Assembly: GCF_947496515.1 (NCBI RefSeq)
Contig: NZ_CANMDB010000001.1
Location: forward strand, 248,001 to 312,000
From: an uncultured Roseobacter sp.
GTDB lineage: Bacteria > Pseudomonadota > Alphaproteobacteria > Rhodobacterales > Rhodobacteraceae
DNA: 64,000 nucleotides
Reading direction: 5' to 3'
The notes under the pieces were generated by a model. It saw nothing but the letters and a program-made list of their open reading frames with translations. It was not told the DNA's origin and did no database searches. The stretch's first letter is position 1. Each line of letters begins with the position of its first letter. The translations under genes and the position numbers were made by a program. This document shows, piece by piece, positions 1 through 8,524 of this stretch.

Positions 1-2
1 GT

Positions 3-983
3 CCGCTGCTCGACCGGATGGAGATCATTCCGCTGGCAGGCTACACCGAGGACGAAAAGCGCGAGATTGCGCGGCAGCATCTGGTGCCCAAGCAGATCAA
101 GAACCACGGGCTGAAAGCCAAGGAATTTGACCTGCAGGAAAGCGCGCTGACGGAGATGATCCGTACCTACACGCGTGAGGCGGGTGTGCGGAACCTTGAG
201 CGCGAGATCGCCAAGGTCGCGCGCAAGTCGCTGACCAAGATCATCAAGAAAGAGGCCGACGCGGTCGTGGTGACCGACGAGAACCTCGATGATTTTCTGG
301 GCGTCAAAAAGTATCGCTACGGTCTGGCCGAGAAGGAAGACCAGATCGGTGTTGTCACGGGGCTCGCCTATACCTCCGTGGGAGGTGAGTTGCTGAGCAT
401 CGAGGCGCTGCGCCTGCCCGGTAAGGGTCGGATGAAGACCACCGGCAAGCTGGGTGATGTCATGAAGGAGAGCATCGATGCGGCCGCTTCCTATGTCCGC
501 TCGATTAGCCCTCAGATCGGCGTGAAACCGCCTCAGTTCGATCAGTTGGACATCCACGTCCACGTCCCCGATGGCGCCACGCCCAAGGACGGACCAAGTG
601 CGGGGCTGGCCATGGTGACTTCCATCGTGTCGGTGCTGACCAAGATCCCGGTGCGCAAGGATATCGCGATGACCGGCGAGGTCAGTCTGCGCGGCAATGC
701 GATGCCCATCGGCGGATTGAAGGAGAAGCTGCTGGCAGCTCTGCGGGGTGGGATCACCAAAGTGTTGATTCCACGGGAAAACGCCAAGGATCTGGCCGAG
801 ATCCCCGACAACGTGAAAGAGGGGTTGGAGATCATTCCGGTCAGTCATGTGTCGGAAGTGCTCGAGCATGCGCTGACCCGTCGGCCCGACCCCATTGAGT
901 GGGATCAGGAGGCCGAAGACGCAGCGGCCGCCGCGGCTTTGGCAGCCAAGTCGGGAACCGGCGATCCGGCCACCGCACACTGA
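3..983 (+). CDS. lon: ATP-dependent Lon protease, C-terminal part (5' truncated by window edge)
   Basis: The open frame enters from the left edge and ends at a TGA, giving about 326 C-terminal residues. It contains the end of the AAA+ module followed by the Lon serine-protease domain. The catalytic Ser lies in DGPSAGLAM (codon 597-599) and the catalytic Lys in GGLKEKLLAA (codon 720-722), the Ser-Lys dyad of LonA enzymes. Lon degrades misfolded and regulatory proteins in the cytoplasm as a hexamer. The tail is Ala-rich, as in many alphaproteobacterial Lons. A strong terminator follows, so lon ends its transcription unit here. The ATPase domain is outside the window. Confidence 0.97.
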   Translation, partial: PLLDRMEIIPLAGYTEDEKREIARQHLVPKQIKNHGLKAKEFDLQESALTEMIRTYTREAGVRNLEREIAKVARKSLTKIIKKEADAVVVTDENLDDFLGVKKYRYGLAEKEDQIGVVTGLAYTSVGGELLSIEALRLPGKGRMKTTGKLGDVMKESIDAAASYVRSISPQIGVKPPQFDQLDIHVHVPDGATPKDGPSAGLAMVTSIVSVLTKIPVRKDIAMTGEVSLRGNAMPIGGLKEKLLAALRGGITKVLIPRENAKDLAEIPDNVKEGLEIIPVSHVSEVLEHALTRRPDPIEWDQEAEDAAAAAALAAKSGTGDPATAH

Positions 984-1007
984 TCCAAACCTCTCCTGAA
1001 AGCATAG

Positions 1008-1041
1008 CCCCCGTTCGAAAATCGGACGGGGGGTTTCTTTT
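1008..1041 (+). terminator. Rho-independent terminator of lon
   Basis: A CCCCCGT / ACGGGGG hairpin is followed by TTTCTTTT, 25 nt after the lon stop codon. The 1042-1211 stretch between it and the tRNA promoter holds nothing recognisable. Confidence 0.85.
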
Positions 1042-1211
1042 GCCGCTTATGCTCTGGCAGGGTGTGAAGCCTCCGCCGGGTCACGGCGACGAATTGCATG
1101 GTCTCGAACGCCGGATCCCGCGCCGTCTCGCGATCATCGGCGCGCTCCTGTGTCTATCGACGCCTCACCTTTTCAAAACCCGCGCAAGCCTTCATACCGT
1201 GCGTTTTCCCC

Positions 1212-1239
1212 TTGAAAGGCCGCGCCCGCACGGTTAAAT
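1212..1239 (+). promoter_or_regulatory. Putative sigma-70 promoter of tRNA-Val(CAC)
   Basis: TTGAAA at 1212-1217, a 16-nt spacer and TTAAAT at 1234-1239 lie 10 nt before the mature tRNA 5' end. Spacing and position fit a stable-RNA promoter. Assigned by eye. Confidence 0.5.
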
Positions 1240-1249
1240 CACGCGCCAC

Positions 1250-1324
1250 GGGTGATTAGCTCAGTGGTAGAGCGCTTCGTTCACATCGAAGATGTCAGGA
1301 GTTCAAATCTCTTATCACCCACCA
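1250..1324 (+). tRNA. tRNA-Val (anticodon CAC)
   Basis: A full cloverleaf can be drawn: acceptor GGGTGAT pairs with ATCACCC, the D-arm has GCTC/GAGC, the anticodon stem CTTCG/CGAAG encloses loop TTCACAT (anticodon CAC), and the T-arm contains TTCAAAT. Discriminator A and an encoded CCA follow. It reads GTG codons. A second, TAC-anticodon Val tRNA follows 680 nt downstream, after a phosphatase gene. Confidence 0.95.
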
Positions 1325-1391
1325 TTTTCCACCGCTGCCACGCGCTGAACAGGCGCAGGTGGTCGGCGCACCGAAGGCCTGACTTCAGCCC

Positions 1392-1970
1392 GTGTTTCCC
1401 CCACTCTACATCATGCGCCATGGGCAGACCGAATGGAATGCGCAGCACAGGATTCAAGGTAGCTTGGATTCGCCTCTGACCGAGCTGGGACGCGCCCAGG
1501 CCCGGACGCAGCGCAAGCTGCTGCAAGACTGTGACCTGGAAGGCTATCGCGCCCTTTGCAGCCCCCAAGGGCGTGCCTTTCAGACCGCAGCGATCGCGTT
1601 GGAGGGCCTTTTTACCCACATCGAGACGGACGCGCGGCTTGCCGAGATCGGGGTTGGTGCCTGGGAGGGCTTGCAGCGGACCGAGTTGACACTGGATCGC
1701 GTGGTTGATGAAAGCGAGGAGAGTGCGCTTGATCTTTATGATCGGGCACCGGGCGGAGAGGGATTTGTAGCGCTGCGGGCGCGCTGTGCGTCGTTCATGA
1801 ATAGTCTCTCTGGCCCGACGGTGCTTGTCACCCATGGTATCACCTCGCGCATGCTGCGCGTCATTGCCCTGAACATGGACATCAGAGAAATCGGGGCCCT
1901 GCCGGGGGGGCAGGGCGTGATCTATCATCTGAACCGTGGCACGATGCAGCGGCTGTCGATGGGGGCTTGA
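1392..1970 (+). CDS. Histidine phosphatase family protein (phosphoglycerate mutase-like)
   Basis: A 192-aa protein starting at GTG. The N-terminal YIMRHGQTEWN carries the RHG motif of the branch-1 histidine phosphatase fold, with phospho-acceptor His10. A second conserved His is in VTHGITSRM and an acidic EIGVGAWEG segment is typical of these phosphatases. The family removes phosphate from small molecules or proteins; the substrate cannot be read from the sequence. It sits alone between two tRNA-Val genes, and its 5' end starts only about 70 nt after the first tRNA, so it may be cotranscribed with it. A GTG start is chosen because the conserved motif begins within eight residues of it. Confidence 0.85.
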   Translation: MFPPLYIMRHGQTEWNAQHRIQGSLDSPLTELGRAQARTQRKLLQDCDLEGYRALCSPQGRAFQTAAIALEGLFTHIETDARLAEIGVGAWEGLQRTELTLDRVVDESEESALDLYDRAPGGEGFVALRARCASFMNSLSGPTVLVTHGITSRMLRVIALNMDIREIGALPGGQGVIYHLNRGTMQRLSMGA

Positions 1971-2005
1971 AGCGCGGCACGGCTTTGGCTAAACCCCATC
2001 GCAGC

Positions 2006-2081
<76 letters not shown>

Positions 2082-2341
2082 TGCCTTGTGCGGGGTCCGC
2101 GCGCAGCCTTTATCTCTGCAGATGCAAATGCGCGTGAGCGTTATACCGTGGGTTGACAGATGCCCAGCTTCCATTGACACTCAGGCCTGTGGACAAGTCC
2201 TAGGAATGCAACGAGCTATGGCGGGCGGTCATTTGGTGCCTTTCCGCGTCGTTATGTTCCCCACAGTTCATTTGTGAGGCGGATGTGCACACCGCGAGAT
2301 CGTGGCGGCACCTTCGGATAAGAGTTGAGAGCGGACACGAT

Positions 2342-2617
2342 ATGACCGTGCCGACGGCTGACATTTCCTCCGAGGTTGTGGACCTGAACGCGGCGCTGGC
2401 CGCTCTCGATGGCTTGCCCAACAGGGACAGGGTGCGGCTGTCCATGCAGATCGCAGCACAGTTTCTTGAATACGCGGCCTTCGAGATGGCGTTGGAACAG
2501 GGCGCCTGCGACGTGTCCGAGATTATCCATATGGCAGCCAAGCTGGACCAGGCCGCGCGCCGGATCGAGCGGGCGACAGCGCTCGCCCATCAAGGATCGG
2601 CGATGCACAAGATGTGA
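2342..2617 (+). CDS. Hypothetical protein, 91 aa
   Basis: A small, mostly alpha-helical acidic protein starting MTVPTADISSEV. The ATG at 2342 is preferred over an in-frame upstream ATG because it follows the purine-rich GAGTTGAGAGCGG. There is no signal peptide, membrane segment or recognisable motif; the middle is a run of amphipathic helix (LSMQIAAQFLEYAAFEMAL). I do not recognise the family. It ends 65 nt before the pirin gene on the same strand and may be cotranscribed with it. The 260 nt upstream, back to tRNA-Val, show only loose TTGACA-like hexamers near 2152 and 2174. Confidence 0.6.
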   Translation: MTVPTADISSEVVDLNAALAALDGLPNRDRVRLSMQIAAQFLEYAAFEMALEQGACDVSEIIHMAAKLDQAARRIERATALAHQGSAMHKM

Positions 2618-2682
2618 GTGCGACGTTGCGCTGGCTGCTGCGTCCGGTATGTTTTCAAGGAGGCTGGCAGAGGAGAAACCCG

Positions 2683-3621
2683 GTGAGCTGGAACCCCGCG
2701 CTTGATCCCGATTGCCCGACAGGCGATGCCGTGGATGCGATTGAGACGGTCATCGTGCCCCGGGCGCGTGATCTCGGTGGCTTTGAGGTGCGGCGCGCTT
2801 TGCCTGCACCGAAACGGCAGATGGTCGGTCCCTTCATCTTTTTTGACCAGATGGGCCCCGCGGAATTCGTGACCGGCAAGGGGATTGACGTGCGTCCGCA
2901 TCCGCATATCGGGCTGGCGACTGTCACCTATCTTTACACGGGCAAGATCCATCACCGTGACAGTCTTGGCACGGATCAGTGGATCGAACCGGGCGCGGTG
3001 AACTGGATGGTGGCGGGCCACGGCATTACGCATTCCGAACGGACCGATGGTGACATTCGCACGCGCCCGCATGATCTTTTCGGGATCCAGACCTGGGTGG
3101 CGCTGCCCGAGGCGGCGGAGGATGATGCCGCCGCGTTCGAGCATGCGCCCAAGGACAGCCTGCCAATGCTCGACGGGGAGGGCAAACAGGTGCGTCTGAT
3201 CCTCGGGACGGCCTACGGCGAAACGGCCCCGGTCAAGACCTATTCGGAGATGTTCTATGCCGACGCGCTGTTGCAGCCGGGCGCCCGCATTCCCCTGCCG
3301 GACGATCACGAGGACAGGGGCGTCTATGTCGTCTCCGGCGAAATCACGGTCGCGGGAGAGCGGTTCGAGGCCGGGCAGATGATGGTCTTTCGCCCGGGCG
3401 ACGGCATAACGCTTGTGGCGGGCGACGCAGGTGCCCGGCTGATGCTGCTGGGCGGGGCGACGTTGGAGGGGCCGCGTCACATCTGGTGGAATTTCGTGGC
3501 CTCCTCAAAGGACCGTATTGACGCCGCCAAGGAAGCATGGCGGGCGGGCGACTGGGCGCACGGGCGGTTTCAACTGCCACTGGGGGATGAGGATGAATTC
3601 ATCCCGCTGCCAACGCGCTGA
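2683..3621 (+). CDS. Pirin family protein
   Basis: A 312-aa bicupin. The N-terminal cupin has the pirin metal-site motifs RPHPHIGLAT and GHGITHSER, supplying three His and one Glu that bind Fe in characterised pirins. The second cupin (about residues 195-285) is degenerate and without metal ligands. Pirins act as iron-dependent quercetinase-like dioxygenases or as protein-binding regulators; which applies here is unknown. The GTG at 2683 is taken as start because AGGAGAAA lies just upstream and the conserved region begins soon after. An earlier in-frame ATG at 2614 would add 23 non-conserved residues and overlap the preceding gene. Confidence 0.9.
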   Translation: MSWNPALDPDCPTGDAVDAIETVIVPRARDLGGFEVRRALPAPKRQMVGPFIFFDQMGPAEFVTGKGIDVRPHPHIGLATVTYLYTGKIHHRDSLGTDQWIEPGAVNWMVAGHGITHSERTDGDIRTRPHDLFGIQTWVALPEAAEDDAAAFEHAPKDSLPMLDGEGKQVRLILGTAYGETAPVKTYSEMFYADALLQPGARIPLPDDHEDRGVYVVSGEITVAGERFEAGQMMVFRPGDGITLVAGDAGARLMLLGGATLEGPRHIWWNFVASSKDRIDAAKEAWRAGDWAHGRFQLPLGDEDEFIPLPTR

Positions 3622-3706
3622 GACAGGCTGGCCACGATGTACGTGAAGCAAGCCGAATACCTGTGCTGACCGTGATTTCGGGTGCTCTGGAACCCAGAGC
3701 CCCGGC

Positions 3707-4420
3707 ATGATCCAGCGGGTCCGCCAGATATTGCTGGCTCCGGTGCTTGGCGCTCAAGCGGTGCAGGTGATCCGGCGCACGCCACGGCTGCCGGAGGCGG
3801 CGGGTCCCCGCAGCGGAGAGGTTGGTACCGGAGAGCCGCTTTCTTTGCTGGTTGTCGGGGATTCCTCGGCTGCCGGGGTTGGTGTCTCCGACCAAGAAAG
3901 CGCCTTGTCGGGGCAGTTGACCCGAGGTCTCGCCGATCACTATTCGGTACGTTGGCAATTGGTGGCCCGCACCGGGATGACGACCGCGCGCATGGTAGAT
4001 TATCTGGACCGATCCGCCCCCGAAGAGGCCGTGATCGCGGTGACGGCTCTAGGTGTCAATGACGCCACGCGGCTGGTTGCCCCGCGCCGCTGGGTCGCGC
4101 AAACGCGAGCGCTGCACCACGTGCTGCGGAGCCGTTTTGGTGTGCAGCGGATCTATGTCACCGCCATGCCGCCTCTGGACGCGTTTCCCGCTTTGCCACA
4201 ACCCTTGGCCAACCTGCTCGGTGCTCAGGCGAGGGCCATGTGGGAGGCATTGCGGTCGGACTGTGCCGATGACCCTTCGGTGCGGTTGTTCGTGCCGGAC
4301 TGGGGGCTGGACAGCGCTCAGATGGCGCGCGACGGCTTTCACCCCGGTGCTGCGATCTACGCCCGCTGGGGCCAGTCGCTGGCACAGCAGATCCTGCGGG
4401 ACGGGCCCGTGGTCCGTTGA
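3707..4420 (+). CDS. SGNH/GDSL-type hydrolase
   Basis: A 237-aa protein with the four SGNH blocks: block I LLVVGDSSAAG with the nucleophile Ser, a Gly in the second strand region, GVNDAT with the oxyanion Asn (block III) and DGFHPG with the catalytic His and Asp (block V). These are esterases, lipases or acetyl hydrolases acting on ester bonds in lipids or carbohydrates. No convincing signal peptide is present, although an N-terminal hydrophobic patch exists. It stands alone between the pirin gene and tRNA-Asp, on the plus strand. Substrate unknown. Confidence 0.85.
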   Translation: MIQRVRQILLAPVLGAQAVQVIRRTPRLPEAAGPRSGEVGTGEPLSLLVVGDSSAAGVGVSDQESALSGQLTRGLADHYSVRWQLVARTGMTTARMVDYLDRSAPEEAVIAVTALGVNDATRLVAPRRWVAQTRALHHVLRSRFGVQRIYVTAMPPLDAFPALPQPLANLLGAQARAMWEALRSDCADDPSVRLFVPDWGLDSAQMARDGFHPGAAIYARWGQSLAQQILRDGPVVR

Positions 4421-4475
4421 CAGCACGCGTGGCCACCGCACACCAAAAAAGTGACGGAACGAGGCGCCAATCTGC

Positions 4476-4504
4476 TTGACGTGCCCACGGACGCCGCCTA
4501 AGAC
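4476..4504 (+). promoter_or_regulatory. Putative promoter of tRNA-Asp
   Basis: TTGACG at 4476-4481, a 17-nt spacer and TAAGAC at 4499-4504 lie 40 nt before the tRNA 5' end. Assigned by eye from hexamer match and spacing. Confidence 0.45.
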
Positions 4505-4543
4505 GTCCCAACGCGGCGCAGAGTGCTGTGGCGCGTGCAGTGG

Positions 4544-4620
4544 GCGGTTGTAGCTCAGTTGGTTAGAGTACCGGCCTGTCACGCCGGGGGTCGCGGGTTC
4601 GAGCCCCGTCAACCGCGCCA
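4544..4620 (+). tRNA. tRNA-Asp (anticodon GTC)
   Basis: Acceptor GCGGTTG pairs with CAACCGC, the anticodon stem CCGGC/GCCGG encloses loop CTGTCAC (anticodon GTC), and the T-arm is GCGGG/CCCGT-type with TTCGAGC. Discriminator G and encoded CCA follow. A terminator hairpin starts 11 nt downstream. Confidence 0.96.
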
Positions 4621-4630
4621 CCGCTGCTTG

Positions 4631-4657
4631 AAAAGGGATCCTCTCGGGTCCCTTTTT
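4631..4657 (+). terminator. Rho-independent terminator after tRNA-Asp
   Basis: AAAAGGGA and TCCCTTTTT form a hairpin that ends in a T run. Because the stem begins with an A run it can also act on the opposite strand, for the dehalogenase-like gene that ends 18 nt further on. Confidence 0.75.
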
Positions 4658-4674
4658 CAGTTTTTGGCCGGTGC

Positions 4675-5559
4675 TCAGCCGCGCGTCTGAGAGTGGCGCA
4701 TCAGAAAATCCTTCAGTGTCGCCACGGTCTCGTCCGGCGACTGATCCACGAAAAAATGCCCGCCTGAGATCGCGGCGCTTTCCATCTGGCTGAGCCGCTG
4801 GGCCCAGGTGGCGGGCACATCGTAGTGATCCGCCATCACGCCCTGCGCACCGTAGAGCACAAGCGCGGGGCAGGTGACCTGCCGCCCCAGATCCGCCGCA
4901 TCCAGATCGAAATCCAGCGTGAGCGCCGCACGGTAATCGGCACACATGCCGCGGATCGTTTCGGGCTGGCGCCAGGCATGCCGGTAGGCTGCCAGCGCGT
5001 CCGGGTCGAAATCCTCCAGCGTCGCGGCACCCCACCCCAGCAGGCAGCGTTCAAAGTAGCTGTCCGGATCCGCCACAATCATCCGTTCCGGGAAGGGGTA
5101 GGGTTGGGCGAGGAAAAACCAGTGATAATAGGCGGCGGCAACCTCGCGCGACAGATCATTCAGCAAAAGATGCGTGGGCACGATGTCCATGACAGTCAGG
5201 GTCTCGACCCGCTCCGGTGCGTCCAGCGCGAGCCGGTGCGCCACCCGCCCGCCGCGGTCGTGTCCCGCCAGGTGGAACCTGTCGTGACCGAGCGCGTCTA
5301 TCAGCCTTCAGACATCTTCCGCCATGTGCCGAAAGCTGTAGGCATCGGTGCCCTCGGGCTTGCCGCTGTCACCGTAGCCGCGCAGGTCCGGTGCAACGAC
5401 CGTGAAATCCGTGCTTAAGCTGCCCGCCACCGCGCGCCACATCGCATGGGTCTGCGGGAACCCGTGCAACAGGATCAGTGGCGGCCCCTTGCCTGTTTGC
5501 GCATAGCAGATCCGCTGCCCCGCGGCCTCCAGAACCTGCGGGGTGAACGGGTCAGTCAC
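4675..5559 (-). pseudogene. Haloacetate (fluoroacetate) dehalogenase-like alpha/beta hydrolase interrupted by an in-frame TGA
   Basis: From a GTG at 5559 the frame encodes an alpha/beta hydrolase of 294 codons with a single in-frame TGA at codon 84 (5308-5310). Both halves are well conserved: oxyanion LLHGFPQTH, nucleophile elbow GHDRGGRVAHR (Asp nucleophile plus the two Arg that bind the carboxylate in fluoroacetate dehalogenases), MDIVP with the supporting Asp, the HW pair of the halide site in YYHWFFLAQPY, and the catalytic His in SGGHFFVD. The GTG overlaps the M20 peptidase stop by 8 nt, so the genes are translationally coupled. TGA most simply replaces CGA (Arg). Either a recent nonsense mutation or a base-call error; otherwise an intact enzyme cleaving C-halogen bonds of haloacetates. 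Confidence 0.85.
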
Positions 5560-6940
5560 CGGCGCCGTCCTGTGCCAGTGCCGCGAGGATCCGGGCCCAG
5601 CTGCGAATGCCCTTGTGAAAGCTTTCCACGTCGTATTTCTCATTGGGTGAATGGATCGCGTCGTCGTCCTTGGCAAAGCCGATCAGCATCGGTGTCGTGC
5701 CGAGAATGTTGTGGAAATGGCCTGCAATGGGGATGGAGCCGCCGCAGCCGACATAGGCCGCTGGCACCTCCCATTCTGCGCTGAGCGCGCGGCGCGCGGC
5801 GTCAAACGCGGGATCTTGCGTGGAGGTGACCGACGCCCGGCTGGCCCCGTGGTCATCAAAGCTGACCTCGCAATCGGCGGGCAGCATGTCGCGGACCATG
5901 GTGCGAAAGCTGTCACGGATGGCCAGCGGGTCCTGATCCCCCACCAGCCGGAACGACACCTTGGCCTGTGCTTTTGACGGCAGCACCGTCTTGAACCCTT
6001 CGCCTGTATAGCCGCTCCACATGCCGTTGATCTCGCAGGTGGGCCGGGACCAGATCATCTCCAGCGGCGTGCGGTCCTGCTCGCCCGCAGGATCCGCCAA
6101 ACCTACGGTCTCGAGAAAATTCGCATGATCAAATGCGAGCCCCTGCCACTGCGCCTCGATGTCGTCGGGCAGGTCCGGCACGCCGTCGTAGAAGCCCGGA
6201 ACCGTCACCCGGCCTTGCTCATCATGCAGTGCGCCCAGCACCTTGGCCATCACCCGTGCGGGGTTTATGGCGATGCCACCGTACATCCCCGAATGGAGGT
6301 CGATACGCGGTCCGGTGATGGTGATCTGCTCACCGAGCAGCCCGCGCAGCATGGTCACGATGGCGGGGGTGCGGCTTTCAAAAAGCCCGGTATCGCAGAT
6401 CAGCGCAAGATCGGATTTCAGCTCGTCCGCGTTCTCTTTCATGAAGGGCACCAGAGAGGGCGAGCCGCTCTCCTCCTCTCCCTCGAAGAAGAACGTGATC
6501 TTGCACGGCAGGCTGCCATAGACATCCTTCCAGGCTCGGCAAGCCTCGATAAACGTCATCAGCTGGCCTTTGTCGTCAGAGGACCCGCGCCCCCGGATCA
6601 CCCGGCCATTGGCGGTTTCCTCCACTTTGGGATCAAACGGATCGCTCTCCCATAACTTAATTGGATCAACCGGTTGGACGTCATAGTGCCCGTAAAACAG
6701 CAGATGTGGCCCGGTGCCGTCCGTTTGACCGACGACCATCGGATGCCCGGGGGTGGTGCGTTTTTCCGCGTGGACCCCGAGGCTTTGCAGATCGGCAACC
6801 AGCCAGTCCGCGGCACGGTCACAGGCCTCCTCATAGGCCGGATCGGTCGAGATCGACGGGATCCGCAGCAGCGCCATCAGTCGCGCCATGGCAGCGGGCA
6901 GATCGGCATCAATGCGGGCGAGGACTGCGTCGATGGACAT
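5552..6940 (-). CDS. M20/M25/M40 family metallopeptidase (dipeptidase)
   Basis: A 462-aa zinc peptidase. The metal-binding motifs are in order: [11 protein letters not shown] (His and general-base Asp), RGSSDDKGQ (bridging Asp), [10 protein letters not shown] (catalytic Glu and metal Glu), LICDTG, and a late GGSIP segment. The dimerisation/lid domain lies between about residues 200 and 330. These cytoplasmic enzymes hydrolyse dipeptides or N-acyl amino acids. The ATG at 6940 is chosen because AAAGGAG precedes it; an upstream in-frame extension lacks conservation. The gene leads an operon with the overlapping dehalogenase-like gene, and hemA is divergent upstream. Confidence 0.92.
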   Translation of the reverse strand: MSIDAVLARIDADLPAAMARLMALLRIPSISTDPAYEEACDRAADWLVADLQSLGVHAEKRTTPGHPMVVGQTDGTGPHLLFYGHYDVQPVDPIKLWESDPFDPKVEETANGRVIRGRGSSDDKGQLMTFIEACRAWKDVYGSLPCKITFFFEGEEESGSPSLVPFMKENADELKSDLALICDTGLFESRTPAIVTMLRGLLGEQITITGPRIDLHSGMYGGIAINPARVMAKVLGALHDEQGRVTVPGFYDGVPDLPDDIEAQWQGLAFDHANFLETVGLADPAGEQDRTPLEMIWSRPTCEINGMWSGYTGEGFKTVLPSKAQAKVSFRLVGDQDPLAIRDSFRTMVRDMLPADCEVSFDDHGASRASVTSTQDPAFDAARRALSAEWEVPAAYVGCGGSIPIAGHFHNILGTTPMLIGFAKDDDAIHSPNEKYDVESFHKGIRSWARILAALAQDGAGD

Positions 6941-7171
6941 GGGGCGGCTCCTTTGAATTTTGCCGCAGCCTAGCAGCGGCGCGGGTGAGGGCAAGCGCTG
7001 GATCCCAGTGCTGCGACCTTGGGAAAAACGCTGAAAATACCCGACCGAGCGTTAGCCTGCGACATGGTGCGCAGCGCAGGGTCATTGAACCTTAATTCCT
7101 GCGCCTATATTGGGTTTAGAAAGATTCCAATTGTGGTCCCGCGGCCCGGGATCACGGCGAGGAGAATTCGG

Positions 7172-8395
7172 GTGAGCTACGACGACAAGCTGGATCAGGC
7201 CTTGGCACGTTTGCACGATGAAGGCCGCTACCGGACCTTTATCGATATCGAACGGCACAAGGGCCATTACCCGCACGCGACCCGGACACGCCCCGATGGC
7301 AGCCGTCAGTCGGTCACGGTCTGGTGCGGCAATGATTACCTGGGTATGGGCCAGCATCCGGTCGTGCTCTCCGCCATGCACGAGGCGCTGGATGCCACTG
7401 GCGCAGGCTCCGGCGGCACCCGGAACATCTCGGGCACCACGGTCTATCACAAACGGTTGGAGGCGGAGCTGGCAGATCTCCACGGCAAGGAAGCGGCACT
7501 GCTGTTCACCTCTGCCTACATCGCCAATGATGCCACCCTGTCCACGTTGCCGAAGCTCTTTCCCGGTCTCATCATCTATTCGGACGCGCTCAATCACGCG
7601 TCCATGATCGAGGGCGTGCGGCGCAACGGCGGTGCCAAGCGGATCTTTCAACACAACGACGTGGAGCACCTCAGAGAGTTGCTGGCGGCGGATGATCCGG
7701 CGGTGCCAAAGATCATCGCTTTTGAATCGATTTATTCGATGGACGGTGATTTCGGCCCGATCCAGGCGATCTGCGATCTGGCAGACGAGTTCAACGCGCT
7801 GACCTATATCGATGAGGTGCATGCCGTCGGCATGTATGGCCCGCGCGGGGCAGGGGTCGCGGAACGGGACCGGTTGATGCACCGCCTGGACATCATCAAC
7901 GGCACGCTGGCCAAGGCCTACGGTGTCATGGGTGGCTATATCGCCGCATCGGCCAAGATGTGCGACGCCATCCGCTCCTATGCGCCGGGGTTCATCTTTA
8001 CGACTTCTTTACCGCCTTCGGTGGCCGCCGGGGCTGCTGCATCGGTTGCTTTTCTGAAGACGGCGCCCGACCTGCGCGAGGCGCATCAGACCCAGGCGCG
8101 CATTCTCAAAATGCGGCTCAAAGGGTTGGGTTTGCCGATCATTGATCATGGCAGCCATATCGTTCCCGTGATGGTCGGTGATCCGGTCCATACCAAGATG
8201 CTGAGCGATATGCTCTTGGAAGATCACGGAATTTACGTCCAGCCCATCAACTTCCCGACCGTACCAAGAGGCACGGAACGGCTTCGGTTTACCCCGTCGC
8301 CGGTACACGGTCCGCGGGAAATGGATGCTTTGGTGCAAGCAATGGACGCGCTGTGGTCGCATTGTGCGCTAAATCGCGCCGAAGCGGTTGGCTAG
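7172..8395 (+). CDS. hemA: 5-aminolevulinate synthase
   Basis: A 407-aa PLP enzyme condensing glycine and succinyl-CoA to 5-aminolevulinate, the committed step of heme and tetrapyrrole synthesis in alphaproteobacteria. It shows the alpha-oxoamine synthase pattern: [47 protein letters not shown] (cofactor Asp and His) and [12 protein letters not shown] with the Schiff-base lysine at residue 248. Length and lysine number equal those of Rhodobacter HemA. The GTG at 7172 follows GGCGAGGAG. About 90 nt upstream, TTGAAC and TATATT are 15 nt apart and may be the promoter. No FNR or PpsR box was recognised. Confidence 0.97.
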   Translation: MSYDDKLDQALARLHDEGRYRTFIDIERHKGHYPHATRTRPDGSRQSVTVWCGNDYLGMGQHPVVLSAMHEALDATGAGSGGTRNISGTTVYHKRLEAELADLHGKEAALLFTSAYIANDATLSTLPKLFPGLIIYSDALNHASMIEGVRRNGGAKRIFQHNDVEHLRELLAADDPAVPKIIAFESIYSMDGDFGPIQAICDLADEFNALTYIDEVHAVGMYGPRGAGVAERDRLMHRLDIINGTLAKAYGVMGGYIAASAKMCDAIRSYAPGFIFTTSLPPSVAAGAAASVAFLKTAPDLREAHQTQARILKMRLKGLGLPIIDHGSHIVPVMVGDPVHTKMLSDMLLEDHGIYVQPINFPTVPRGTERLRFTPSPVHGPREMDALVQAMDALWSHCALNRAEAVG

Positions 8396-8524
8396 CATCC
8401 CGCGGGATGAATTTGCAGTTGTCTTGTGTTAACCTAGCATAAACAACAGGTCAGGTACGAATCGTGGGGACGATTCTCAGCCTGACGGAGGCGTTAGGCA
8501 GCTTCGGGGACATAGGGCAAGACT

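Noticed and set aside
5308-5310. Selenocysteine reading of the TGA in the dehalogenase-like gene
   Set aside because: The site is a helix position outside the active site, no SECIS-like hairpin is evident right after it, and the residue expected from relatives is not Cys.
7085-7111. FNR or PpsR control site for hemA
   Set aside because: I found a possible promoter but no TTGAT-N4-ATCAA or TGT-N12-ACA site, so no such control is claimed.
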